In this document: positions 14,236 through 22,755 of the stretch, in pieces | Layout: the number at the start of each line of letters is the position of its first letter | Position numbering within the stretch: position 1 is the stretch's first letter | Assembly: GCA_964418515.1 (NCBI GenBank) | Contig: CAYQLK010000010.1 | Span: 1 to 30,078 of the forward strand | Length of the DNA stretch: 30,078 bases | Reading direction: 5' to 3' | Source: CAYQLK01 sp964418515 | Lineage (GTDB): Bacteria; Patescibacteriota; Microgenomatia; CAYQLK01 | Translations under genes and position numbers: made by a program | The notes under the pieces: generated by a model | Seen by the model: the letters and a program-made list of their open reading frames with translations, nothing else | What the model was told of the DNA's origin: nothing | Databases searched by the model: none

Positions 14236-16944
14236 ATGGTTAGAGTTATAGATAGTGTAGTAAATGACAAGAACGAAATTGCCCATTCGATTGAGGGTTC
14301 TGTTGCAAATCAATTTGAACAATTAACACAAGAGGAGATAGACCTAATTGGGTTGTCAGAAATATACGACAATGCCAAATTAGAAACTATTAAAGAAACT
14401 TATAATTCTAGATTTGCCAGATCAAGAAACATTTTCCGAACATCAAAATTAAGTAATTTTTCCGAACGTACTAAAGCTAAAGGCAAGAAAATGGCTTTTA
14501 GGTCTGGAACTGCGTTTGTACTAAATTATTCCGCAGATGCTTTAAGTATTGTTCCTGTTACTGTGCCAGGAGCTATTGTTGCGTCAACAGTTGCTGGTGC
14601 GTTGGGTACTGGTTATGACAGTTTTATTAATAAGCAAACTTCTCACAAACTTTTTGGATATTCACAAACACAAGAATTTTTGACTGCTAAGTCAACCTTA
14701 GAGCCAGATGCCTTAAAAGGCAGAAAAAGAGAGTACAGAGATTTGATCGAAAGATTAGATGGTGCTGATTATGCTGGTCGAGCTGATGTTGAAGCTGATT
14801 TGGCTGAGGTTAAAAAATTAATTCGAGCGGTTGAAGATGGAATGATTTATAACGCGAGAACTTCTATTGAGGTAAAAGTGACATCTGACAAGGCTGCAGC
14901 TAATAAAGGTTGGATTGAAGTTGATGGTCTTAATGATGGTTTGGCTTATTTGTATGAACAAAAGAGAATACTTACCGGCAAATTAGTTGAGTTTGAAGCT
15001 GATTCTGAAACAAAAAGAGATATTTTGCTGGGGTTAATGCCAAGTGATATTGCAAAACAAAAAGACAAAGTCATTGAAGATGTAGTCGCTGAAAGAATTC
15101 AAACACTTAAGTCTCGAATTAAATCTAGACAAAACCGTATGTGGGTTGGTGAAACTGTAGCTTCTACAGCTTTATCAGTCACTGGTGGTTTGATTGTAGG
15201 CAAGTGGGCAGAAAGAAGTTTGGGTTGGGGAGAGGAAATCGCAAAAGCGACAAAATCAAGCCTGAATCAATATTTTGAATATAACAAAGATATATTTGTT
15301 GAAAACCCTATTAAATTTAAAGGGACACTGTCAACAGTGGCTGATACCCATATTGCTGATCAAATCGATAAGGTTTTATCAGAAGAGTTAGACAAGCTAT
15401 CCAAGGAAGAATTGAGTTTAAGAGAATTCGCAGAATTTAAGGGTATTACTGATGGTAGCCAGTTTAGGCCAATTTATGAGTCAGAATTTTTGAATAATGC
15501 TGATTCTGAACAAATTCAATCCCTAATAAGCATTTCGGGAGATGCTGATTTGGATACGGCTGAAGGTGCTATTGATTTTGTAACAGCATCAGGAATGGAT
15601 AGATATGCAGTTGATGTGGAGGCTAATTTGCCAATACTAACTATTTTTGAAGATAAAGAGATTGTTACAGGAGATGAAATGGTTTCTTTGATGAAGAGAA
15701 ATCCTAGAGTTTTTGGTGATCTTGATCAGAGATATATTGGCGATGTTAAGTATTTTGATGCCGTTTCAAGAATGCCAAAAGAAGATTTGGATAAATATAT
15801 GCAAAGCTTTGGCGATTTGGAGCAAGGTAATTACACAGCTGAGGCTGCAGTTAAAAAACTTGAGTTTTTAGCTTCACAGGCTGATGTTTCTTATGAAGAG
15901 AGACTTGTCAGAGTTCCTGTTGTAGAAAATTATCAAGTTGTGAGTGGAGATAGTGTTTATCAAATTCTTGAGAAAAATAATATTGCTCTTGATAGTCCTG
16001 AGTCAGTTAAATTTGTTTCGGATAATAGAGAATCATTACTAATTACTGCTTCGCAATTTGGTAATGAAGACGATCTTAATCAAATGCTTGCCAAGATTGA
16101 CTCTGGCGAGATGGATTCGATTAGTGATGATTTAGCCTTATCTGGTCGAGCTTTGCATTGGATTAGCACAGGTGACCAGTTTTCAATACAAACAGGATTT
16201 GAGGAAAGAGTAGAAAGAGTAGCTGTTGGTGAAAAACCTGCATGGCTTACTCCTATTGAAGCTCCAAAAATAAGTGAAGTTCCAGTTAATGGTCCAGAGA
16301 CAGAAAACATAGTTACTGCTGAAAAGATTATTGATCTTAGAAATAGTCATATTCCAGAAAAATTAGAGATATCCAGTATTGGATTATCTACTGACGTTAA
16401 TGAGGTTGCTAGTTTAAGCAATGTTGATTATCCATATTTAAATAGAGATTTTGTTGGACATATGGCCGAAACAGGTGCGATGGGGTATGACGACTGGCCA
16501 AACAAAAATATGATTATTGGTGGACACGTAAGTTACCAAGGTAATCCTGCGGTTTTTTATAACCTTCACAAGGTTCAAGGTGGGGAAGTGATCAAAATAA
16601 CTGATGTCTCTGGCCGTGAAACTTTGTACAAAATCAGAAGCATGGAAATAGTTCACGAATCAGAAATTGGTCAGAGAGTCGGCCTTGCTTCCAATGATGA
16701 AATTCTTACTTTGATTACATGTCAGTACAACCAAAACGAGAACAAAATTGTTGTGGTTGCAGACAAGTGGGATCCAACAGTTGCAGTGACTGATGAGGAT
16801 AAATTAGCTCAAATTAGAAGCCGATTAGCTGCTGTTAAACAAGTTTTTGATTTTTCAGCGGAGTCTCCTGAGGCAACAAAAACTACGAGTAACATGGTTG
16901 ACCTTAAGAAGTTCAGAGATCAAATTTTGAGTAAAGTAGCCTAA
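14236..16944 (+). CDS. Large protein with C-terminal sortase domain
   Basis: A 902-residue protein. The last ~170 residues (~700-860) match the sortase fold: IPEKLEISSIGL at the start, NKNMIIGGHV with catalytic His764, YNLHKVQGGEVIKI, then LTLITCQ with catalytic Cys829. The third catalytic residue, normally Arg in (R)-hydrophobic-V, appears to be Lys837 (NENKIVVVAD). Sortases cut C-terminal signals and attach proteins to the cell surface. The ~700 residues before it are not recognised. They include two hydrophobic stretches (~92-135 and ~302-325), charged helical parts, and a LysM-like segment at ~565-610 (NYQVVSGDSVYQILEKNNI). Ordinary sortases are ~200-300 residues, so this is an unusual fusion. 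With two helices and a cytoplasmic N-terminus the sortase would face inward, so topology needs explaining. The LPKTG-bearing gene follows and is the likely substrate. Confidence 0.82.
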   Translation: MVRVIDSVVNDKNEIAHSIEGSVANQFEQLTQEEIDLIGLSEIYDNAKLETIKETYNSRFARSRNIFRTSKLSNFSERTKAKGKKMAFRSGTAFVLNYSADALSIVPVTVPGAIVASTVAGALGTGYDSFINKQTSHKLFGYSQTQEFLTAKSTLEPDALKGRKREYRDLIERLDGADYAGRADVEADLAEVKKLIRAVEDGMIYNARTSIEVKVTSDKAAANKGWIEVDGLNDGLAYLYEQKRILTGKLVEFEADSETKRDILLGLMPSDIAKQKDKVIEDVVAERIQTLKSRIKSRQNRMWVGETVASTALSVTGGLIVGKWAERSLGWGEEIAKATKSSLNQYFEYNKDIFVENPIKFKGTLSTVADTHIADQIDKVLSEELDKLSKEELSLREFAEFKGITDGSQFRPIYESEFLNNADSEQIQSLISISGDADLDTAEGAIDFVTASGMDRYAVDVEANLPILTIFEDKEIVTGDEMVSLMKRNPRVFGDLDQRYIGDVKYFDAVSRMPKEDLDKYMQSFGDLEQGNYTAEAAVKKLEFLASQADVSYEERLVRVPVVENYQVVSGDSVYQILEKNNIALDSPESVKFVSDNRESLLITASQFGNEDDLNQMLAKIDSGEMDSISDDLALSGRALHWISTGDQFSIQTGFEERVERVAVGEKPAWLTPIEAPKISEVPVNGPETENIVTAEKIIDLRNSHIPEKLEISSIGLSTDVNEVASLSNVDYPYLNRDFVGHMAETGAMGYDDWPNKNMIIGGHVSYQGNPAVFYNLHKVQGGEVIKITDVSGRETLYKIRSMEIVHESEIGQRVGLASNDEILTLITCQYNQNENKIVVVADKWDPTVAVTDEDKLAQIRSRLAAVKQVFDFSAESPEATKTTSNMVDLKKFRDQILSKVA

Positions 16945-16959
16945 CTTTTATCCATTATA

Positions 16960-17003
16960 TATAACCTATAGTACTTGACAAAAGGTTATTATTAATATAT
17001 AAT
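16960..17003 (+). promoter_or_regulatory. Perfect consensus promoter P1 of the LPKTG protein, with TATAACCTATA
   Basis: TTGACA (16975-16980), 17 bases, TATAAT (16998-17003). TATAACCTATA (16960-16970) ends four bases before the -35, and AGGTTATT (16983-16990) lies in the spacer. This arrangement closely resembles the promoter at 8783-8811. Confidence 0.85.
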
Positions 17004-17060
17004 TATTAGGCAATAATATATGCCAGTTTGTAATACAAAGTTTTACTCTGATATATATTG

Positions 17061-17089
17061 TTGACAAAATAAAAACAGGTGTTTATTAT
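17061..17089 (+). promoter_or_regulatory. Second promoter P2 of the LPKTG protein
   Basis: TTGACA (17061-17066), 17 bases, TATTAT (17084-17089). Predicted start near 17096, about 20 bases before the ATG. Two tandem promoters suggest high or dual expression. Confidence 0.7.
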
Positions 17090-17116
17090 CCTGTAGTTAC
17101 AAGTTATAAAACATAA

Positions 17117-18463
17117 ATGAAACTAAACAAAAAGGCGACATTTTTAACTTTAACCGGACTTGTTGTAATGTCTGGTGTTTTCCCTATGATTGGTGGTTTT
17201 GCTGCTGGTAATCCTAATTTGACTCTTGAACAAAGAGTTAAGAACTATGGCAACGGTCACGAATCTTTAAACGAAAGCCCATTTAGCTTTACACAAGCTG
17301 GAGCTGTTCCTAATGATTTCATGCAATATATAGTCACACTTGAAAATTCAGGTGATGACGCTAATAACGTTAAAGTTAAGGTTAACTTGCCTGACGAAAC
17401 AGTCGTGGGTAAGAAAGCTGCAGTTTATGTTGTTGGTTCAGCTGGGTTTGATATTGGTCCGGCCGTAGTTGGTGCAACTTCAATTAAATATTTTGATGAT
17501 AACTCTGAAATAACTCCTGCTGGAAGTGATTCCGACGGACGAGACGAAAGAGTAGATTCTATTGAGTTTGCATTAGAAAAAGTTCCTTCTGGAACTGTTG
17601 GATCTAGTGATAAAGAAATTAAGATTCAATACTCAGTTAGAATGGCTAAAGATATTGGTGAGTCAGTAGTTAATGATGCAAATGCGTCTGTTAACTTGAC
17701 CTCGACTGAAGTAGCTAATGTATCTGGAAACGAAGTTCACACAAAATTATCAGGCAAACCTGAGTTTAAGACCGCATCTGATACCTTTAAGGTTCAGGCT
17801 GGTCCAAACGAAGAGTCTGATGATTGGAAAAATGATTCAGTCGAAATTGATCCTGAATCTGACGCATTCTTGGGTGTATGGGTAAAGAACTTATTCCACA
17901 ACACGACTGCTAATAACCCAGTAATTGAGGTTACTTGGCCACAAGAATACAAAAACGAACACACTTTAACAGCTACAATTAGCGGTTCTAATGTGTCGAG
18001 TGTCAGTGATACCGTTAAAGTTAAGATCAAGAACGGTCAAGTTAATAAGCTTGAAGTGATTGATGGTAGCTTGATGTATCAGAACTACAATAGTCAATCA
18101 ATTGGCGCAACTATCACTAAGACTGCTAATGGTTTTAGAGTGGCTGCTAACGACTCAATTGTTGGTGGTAATGCAAATGTAACCTTAGTAAATGCTCACT
18201 TAAGAGCAGTTAAACAGGGTACAACTACACCTACTCCAACTCCAACTAAAGAAAAAATAGTTGAGAAAGAGTTTATTACTGAAAAAGTTGAAAAGAGAGT
18301 TGTTATTACTGAACTTCCTAAGACTGGACCAGAAATATTTGGTCTAATTGGTGCATTGGGAGCAATCCCAAGTGGATTATTCTTAAGAAAGTTTAAGAGT
18401 AAAAAGAACGACTTTATCTCTTTTGGGCACGAAGTACTAAAGAGAAACAGTAAAAGAAAATAA
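17117..18463 (+). CDS. LPXTG-type surface protein (probable sortase substrate)
   Basis: A 448-residue cell-surface protein. Residues 1-30 are a signal peptide (basic MKLNKK, hydrophobic core, cut near GFAAG). An Ig-like/DUF11-like beta domain follows (~60-100, QYIVTLENSGDDANNVKVKVNLPD), then a second beta-rich part (~230-370), a short TPTPTPT linker, and a charged EKIVEKEFITEKVEKR segment. LPKTG (400-404), a hydrophobic stretch (IFGLIGALGAIPSGLFL) and RKFKSKK complete a classical sorting signal. The tail after the helix is longer than usual (~20 extra residues). The sortase-domain gene is immediately upstream. Two promoters precede the ATG. The specific function (S-layer, pilin or adhesin) is not readable. 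Confidence 0.88.
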   Translation: MKLNKKATFLTLTGLVVMSGVFPMIGGFAAGNPNLTLEQRVKNYGNGHESLNESPFSFTQAGAVPNDFMQYIVTLENSGDDANNVKVKVNLPDETVVGKKAAVYVVGSAGFDIGPAVVGATSIKYFDDNSEITPAGSDSDGRDERVDSIEFALEKVPSGTVGSSDKEIKIQYSVRMAKDIGESVVNDANASVNLTSTEVANVSGNEVHTKLSGKPEFKTASDTFKVQAGPNEESDDWKNDSVEIDPESDAFLGVWVKNLFHNTTANNPVIEVTWPQEYKNEHTLTATISGSNVSSVSDTVKVKIKNGQVNKLEVIDGSLMYQNYNSQSIGATITKTANGFRVAANDSIVGGNANVTLVNAHLRAVKQGTTTPTPTPTKEKIVEKEFITEKVEKRVVITELPKTGPEIFGLIGALGAIPSGLFLRKFKSKKNDFISFGHEVLKRNSKRK

Positions 18464-18471
18464 ATTATAAA

Positions 18472-18546
18472 CTTCTAGGGTTTCACCCCTAGAAGCTGGG
18501 TGCTTCAAGTTGGGCAGGCTTGAGCATCCAGTTTGTAGGGGTGAAA
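18472..18546 (+). promoter_or_regulatory. Foldable intergenic element with two mutually exclusive stems before rho
   Basis: TTTCACCCCTA (18481-18491) can pair in full with TAGGGGTGAAA (18536-18546), enclosing a second stem-loop CTGGGTGCT..AGCATCCAG (18496-18531). Alternatively CTTCTAGGG (18472-18480) pairs with CCCTAGAAG (18487-18495), which uses up part of the same strand. Such competing helices are typical of attenuators and riboswitches. It lies between the LPKTG gene stop and the rho promoter, and no U-tract follows. Confidence 0.55.
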
Positions 18547-18570
18547 TAAAAAGGATTTTCAGAATAGCTA

Positions 18571-18600
18571 TTGACAGATAGTGTGGGAAATGTTTACGAT
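18571..18600 (+). promoter_or_regulatory. Probable rho promoter
   Basis: TTGACA (18571-18576), an 18-base spacer and TACGAT (18595-18600). The leader to the ATG at 18679 is about 70 bases and contains no strong Shine-Dalgarno. Confidence 0.5.
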
Positions 18601-18678
18601 GTGGGCAGTTCCCCTTTGGAAATAGATTCATAAAAGTCATTTTTGGTTTCAAAAAAATACCTTTTCCTAATTAAATAA

Positions 18679-19992
18679 ATGAACGAAACAAATAATAAGT
18701 CAGGTGATGAACCTGTGAAATCAGTAAATACGCCTGTAGTTAGGACCGTGCAAACTATGCCTCAAACTAGAAGGGTTGTGCAGCCAATGGTAAGACGCGT
18801 TGTAAATGGTGCACCACAGCAGCAAGCTCCTCATATGGGTCAACCTGTCATGCGTCCAATGACTGGGCTTAATCCAGCTGAAGAAATAAAAGGTTATCTT
18901 GATGTTAGCTATAACGGTGATGGTCACGGTTTTATCAGACCAAAGTTTAGACCTTCAGATAAGGATGTCTATATTGCTCCATCGCAAATAAGACGATTAG
19001 GCCTAAGGCCTGGTGATTTTGTTGAAGGACAGGGTAGATCACCTAAAGAAAACGAGAGATACTATAGTTTGATATCAATAGATACAGTTAACGGTAACAA
19101 GTCTGAGCCTGTGAAAAAAAGGAGAAAGTTTTCGGATTTGACTGCATTGTATCCAGATAAACAGCTTGTACTAGAAACAGGTAAATCTCCACTGTCTACA
19201 AGAGTTATAGATTTAGTCGCGCCAATTGGCAGAGGACAAAGAGGAATGATAGTTTCACCTCCAAAAGCTGGTAAGACCACAATTTTGAAAGAAATTGCTC
19301 ACGGAATTACCCAAAATTATAAAGATATTCATTTAATGGCAGTATTAATTGGTGAAAGGCCGGAAGAGGTAACTGATATTACGAGATCCGTAAAAGGAGA
19401 AGTTGTATCCAGTAACTTTGACGAACCAGCAGAAGATCAATGTAGAGTGGCTGAGATTGCCCTAGAACGTGCAAAGAGATTGGTTGAAGAAGGAAGAGAT
19501 GTAGTGATACTTCTCGACTCGATTACTCGCCTTGCAAGGGCTTACAATCTGTCAGTTCCACCATCAGGTAGAACGTTATCAGGTGGATTTGACCCTGCAG
19601 CATTGTATCCGCCAAAAAGGTTTTTTGGTGCAGCTAGAAATTGTGAAGAAGGTGGAAGTTTAACTGTAATCGCAACAGCGCTAGTTGATACAGGTTCAAG
19701 AATGGATGATTTGATTTTTGAAGAGTTCAAAGGTACGGGTAATATGGAACTTTCACTTGACCGTAGAATTGCTGAAAGAAGAGTGTTTCCAGCAATAGAT
19801 GTTGAGAAATCAGGTACTAGACAAGAACATTTGCTCTTTGATGAGTCGATGTATAAGCAAATAATTACTCTAAGAAGAATGTTGTCTGTATTAAATGATG
19901 AAGAGAGAACTTCGGTTTTGGTTGAAAGACTGGTAAAAGCTGAAAATAATAAAGAATTTTTGAACGGATTACCAAATTCTGAAGGGAAATAA
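18679..19992 (+). CDS. rho: Transcription termination factor Rho
   Basis: Hexameric RNA-dependent ATPase/translocase that ends transcription. The 437-residue protein has a disordered Gln/Pro/Arg-rich N-terminus (~1-70), a cold-shock-like RNA-binding domain (~75-130: GYLDVSYNGDGHGFIRPKFRPSDKDVYIAPSQIRR by position, key residues GFIRP and YIAPSQIRR), and the RecA-type motor: PIGRGQRG, Walker A SPPKAGKTT, GERPEEVTD, Walker B region VVILLDSITRLARAYN, and the R-loop segment LDRRIAERRVFPAID. All expected motifs are present. It has its own promoter and a terminator follows. Confidence 0.97.
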   Translation: MNETNNKSGDEPVKSVNTPVVRTVQTMPQTRRVVQPMVRRVVNGAPQQQAPHMGQPVMRPMTGLNPAEEIKGYLDVSYNGDGHGFIRPKFRPSDKDVYIAPSQIRRLGLRPGDFVEGQGRSPKENERYYSLISIDTVNGNKSEPVKKRRKFSDLTALYPDKQLVLETGKSPLSTRVIDLVAPIGRGQRGMIVSPPKAGKTTILKEIAHGITQNYKDIHLMAVLIGERPEEVTDITRSVKGEVVSSNFDEPAEDQCRVAEIALERAKRLVEEGRDVVILLDSITRLARAYNLSVPPSGRTLSGGFDPAALYPPKRFFGAARNCEEGGSLTVIATALVDTGSRMDDLIFEEFKGTGNMELSLDRRIAERRVFPAIDVEKSGTRQEHLLFDESMYKQIITLRRMLSVLNDEERTSVLVERLVKAENNKEFLNGLPNSEGK

Positions 19993-20035
19993 TTTTCTCT
20001 AAATACTAATTTTCCTAAATATTAAATAAATTGAC

Positions 20036-20061
20036 TTTAGCCTATTTGATTAGGTTTTTTT
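20036..20061 (+). terminator. Intrinsic terminator after rho
   Basis: GCCTA-TTTGAT-TAGGT: a short stem CCTA/TAGG followed by eight T. The stem is only 4-5 bp, but the long T tract supports it. Confidence 0.6.
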
Positions 20062-20154
20062 TGTTAAATTATGTGTTAGCAGAGAGGGGTGCAAAATTGA
20101 CAATATGTTCGATTTTTGTTAAAAGTGTGCAGGAATTTTTTTTACTTAAAACAC

Positions 20155-21270
20155 ATGCATAAAAGAGAATTATCGAATTGGGACCTACTCATTCTTTATT
20201 TTAACAGCCTTAAAAGGTGGTTTTTTACGCGTACCCACACATCAGGAATGCTGTTTGAAAACAGAAAATCGTCCGTAATTGGCCTGCTTTTGTGGAAGAG
20301 AGGTAAATATGGCAGATATGCGGTACATCTTGGGGTGTTTATGCTTATTTTAGTCAGTATTGTGTCCAGTGGAATTGTTGGTAACGCTCAGATTGTATCG
20401 GGATCTTATCCTGGTATTCCTGTGAATCCTTTGGTTTCAGCTGCTTCACAAGATGAGGTTGAGGTTCAGGCAGTGGCTGAACAGTTAAGTCCAGTCACAA
20501 TTATTTCAGAAAAACCAAGAGATAAAGTAATTGAGCACGAAGTGTTGTCTGGGGAAACATTAAGTAAAATTGCTGAGAAGTATGGTGTCTCAGTTGAGAC
20601 GATTAAGTGGGAAAATAATATTTTAAGTGATTCTGCATTAAAAACTGGAACAAAAGTAAGGATTCTTCCTGTTTCAGGTATTGCTCACAAAATCAAAGAA
20701 GGGGACACAATTTATTCTGTTGCAAAGAAGTATAAGGCTGAAGCTCAGGCTGTTTTAGACTTTCCGTTCAATAATATTGGCGACAATTTGGCTTTGAGTA
20801 TTGGAGACACATTGATTGTGCCTGATGGGACACCTGTTGAAGCACCAAAATCTAGACCAACGCAGTATTTGGCCAGCAAAGATGCAAATCTTCCACCAAT
20901 TACGGGCGGTGGACAGTTTGCTATGCCAACGACTGGTGGATTTTCTCAGTACTACTCTTGGTATCACCCAGGTATAGATATAGCTAACAGAGCTTCACCT
21001 CAGGTTCAGGCTTCCGATGGAGGAAAAGTTGTTGTTGCTGGTTTTGTGGATAGTTCAGGTTATGGGAACAGAGTCATAATCGATCATGGAAATGGCTACC
21101 AAACCTTATACGCACACCTGTCTGCTAATTATGTTTCGGTCGGACAGAATGTGGCTAAGGGCCAAGTTATTGGTCAAATGGGTTCGACTGGTCGTTCCAC
21201 AGGCACGCATCTTCATTTTGAGATTAGAAATAATGGTAGACAGCTAAATCCGTTGTCATTTGTCAAATAA
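20155..21270 (+). CDS. LysM-containing M23 family peptidase
   Basis: Predicted envelope-bound peptidoglycan endopeptidase. With ATG at 20155 it has 371 residues; a TTG at 20116 would add 13. One membrane/signal helix lies at ~65-90 (VHLGVFMLILVSIVSSGIV) after a basic cytoplasmic N-terminus. Two LysM domains follow at ~120-170 (HEVLSGETLSKIAEKYGVS) and ~175-225 (HKIKEGDTIYSVAKKYK), then a C-terminal M23 (lysostaphin-type) domain. The zinc-site residues are intact: HPGIDI (H..D) and HLHFE. Role: cell-wall remodelling or daughter-cell separation. It sits between rho and obg, 25 bases before obg. Confidence 0.92.
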   Translation: MHKRELSNWDLLILYFNSLKRWFFTRTHTSGMLFENRKSSVIGLLLWKRGKYGRYAVHLGVFMLILVSIVSSGIVGNAQIVSGSYPGIPVNPLVSAASQDEVEVQAVAEQLSPVTIISEKPRDKVIEHEVLSGETLSKIAEKYGVSVETIKWENNILSDSALKTGTKVRILPVSGIAHKIKEGDTIYSVAKKYKAEAQAVLDFPFNNIGDNLALSIGDTLIVPDGTPVEAPKSRPTQYLASKDANLPPITGGGQFAMPTTGGFSQYYSWYHPGIDIANRASPQVQASDGGKVVVAGFVDSSGYGNRVIIDHGNGYQTLYAHLSANYVSVGQNVAKGQVIGQMGSTGRSTGTHLHFEIRNNGRQLNPLSFVK

Positions 21271-21295
21271 AAATTTTAGATTGGAGAAATAATTT

Positions 21296-22270
21296 ATGGT
21301 AGACGAGGTGCAAGTGTTGTTTAAGGCGGGTAGTGGAGGATCTGGTATTGTTTCATTTAGGCACGAAAAATATATTCCTAAAGGTGGTCCAGACGGTGGA
21401 GACGGTGGAGACGGTGGAGATGTAATTTTGATATCAAGTGACGATTTGCATGGACTGTCAAATTACCGCTTTAAAAAACAGTTTCAAGCTGAAAACGGTG
21501 GTAGAGGCGGTGAAATGAATAAAACCGGAAAAAACGGCCAAGATTTGGTTTTAAAAGTACCAGTTGGAACTGTTGTTAAGACCTTAGAGGGTGGTGTTAT
21601 TTTTGATTTTGATAAAAAAGATCTTCAGTTTGTACTTTGTCGTGGCGGTAAGGGAGGTAAGGGTAATTCTAGGTTCAAATCGTCTGTTAATACAACTCCA
21701 AGGCAGTTCACATATGGAGAAGAAGGTGAGGTGTTTGATGTCAGACTCGATTTGGAGTTGATTGCTGATGTTGGATTGGTCGGTTTCCCAAGTGCTGGTA
21801 AGTCCAGTTTGATTAACAAGATTACCTCAGCAGGCTCAAAAATTGGTGATTATCCATTCACAACTTTGGAACCTGTTTTGGGTGTAATGATGCATAAAGG
21901 TAAAAAAGTAACAATTGCTGATATGCCGGGAATTATTGAGGGGGCGTCAGAAGGTAAGGGTTTGGGGGAAAGATTTTTGAAACATATTCAAAGAACAAAA
22001 GCGGTTATCTTTGTAATTGATATAAATAATGATGATACAAAATCATACTTTGATATATTAAGAAATGAATTGATGCAATATTCAAAAAAAATAGATGAGA
22101 AAAAGTTTTTGGTAATTTTAAATAAAATTGATTTGGTTGACGAGAAAACAATAAAAGCGAGGGTTGCAACATTTAAGAAATTAAAAGGGGAAGTTATTGC
22201 AATATCGGTTAAGGATGATAAGGGGATTGAGGAGTTAAGAGACAAGATTGTTGAGTTGGTGTTCGGTTAA
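21296..22270 (+). CDS. obgE: GTPase Obg
   Basis: Ribosome-associated GTPase for 50S assembly and stress control. The glycine-rich N-terminal Obg fold (~1-155; GGPDGGDGGDGGD) precedes the G domain: G1 GFPSAGKSS, switch I YPFTTLEP, G3 ADMPGIIEGASEGKGLG, G4 NKID, G5-like ISVKD. The 324-residue length is the short form, without the C-terminal OCT domain found in Firmicutes. The ATG is supported by GGAG at 21283-21286. Confidence 0.97.
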   Translation: MVDEVQVLFKAGSGGSGIVSFRHEKYIPKGGPDGGDGGDGGDVILISSDDLHGLSNYRFKKQFQAENGGRGGEMNKTGKNGQDLVLKVPVGTVVKTLEGGVIFDFDKKDLQFVLCRGGKGGKGNSRFKSSVNTTPRQFTYGEEGEVFDVRLDLELIADVGLVGFPSAGKSSLINKITSAGSKIGDYPFTTLEPVLGVMMHKGKKVTIADMPGIIEGASEGKGLGERFLKHIQRTKAVIFVIDINNDDTKSYFDILRNELMQYSKKIDEKKFLVILNKIDLVDEKTIKARVATFKKLKGEVIAISVKDDKGIEELRDKIVELVFG

Positions 22271-22352
22271 AAATAATCCAATATTTGTTTTGATAGTAGA
22301 GAAGTAGTGAGGTAATTTTGTAAAATTGCCGTTTGCTAAGTGTTATTTATAT

Positions 22353-22425
22353 GGGCCCATAGCTCAGTTGGTAGAGCGCTCCCATGGCATGGGAGAGGTC
22401 AGGAGTTCGAGTCTCCTTGGGTCCA
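22353..22425 (+). tRNA. tRNA-Ala (anticodon GGC)
   Basis: Acceptor arms GGGCCCA/TGGGTCC with discriminator A, D-arm AGCTCAGTTGGTAGAGC, anticodon stem CTCCC/GGGAG around loop ATGGCAT (anticodon GGC), and T-loop TTCGAGT. CCA is not encoded. The following ATG begins just two bases after the tRNA. Confidence 0.95.
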
Positions 22426-22427
22426 CT

Positions 22428-22751
22428 ATGGAAACAAAAAAAGTAAAGCTTGTGGTGTTTGTTCCAATAACTCATGCTGATATGCTTCGGAATGCTCTCG
22501 GTGAAGCTGGAGCAGGGAGAATAGGTAATTATGACTTTTGTTCTTTTTCTTCACGCGGAGTAGGTCGTTTTCGCGGAAATGAAAAGACAAATCCAACTGT
22601 AGGTACTGCTGAGAAATATGAAGCCGTTGACGAAGAAAGAATTGAAGTTGTTGTGTCTAGAACAATCTTAAAAAGGGTAATTATGAAAATGAAAAATGTA
22701 CATCCTTATGAAGAGGTTGCTTTTGATGTTTATCCTTTAGAGAACTTGTAG
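22428..22751 (+). CDS. Stand-alone NIF3/YqfO-type (CutA-like fold) protein
   Basis: A 107-residue protein matching the middle PII/CutA-like domain of YqfO/NIF3 proteins. Seen: KLVVFVPITHADMLRNALGEAGAGRIGNYDFCSF by position, with key residues GAGRIGNY and CSF; VGRFRGNEKTNPTVG; and the C-terminal HPYEEVAFDVYPLEN. Such stand-alone forms occur in bacteria; the function is not established. The ATG at 22428 lies two bases after tRNA-Ala, so an mRNA released by tRNA 3' processing would be leaderless. The stop is four bases from the stop of the convergent giant surface gene. Confidence 0.85.
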   Translation: METKKVKLVVFVPITHADMLRNALGEAGAGRIGNYDFCSFSSRGVGRFRGNEKTNPTVGTAEKYEAVDEERIEVVVSRTILKRVIMKMKNVHPYEEVAFDVYPLENL

Positions 22752-22755
22752 ATTG

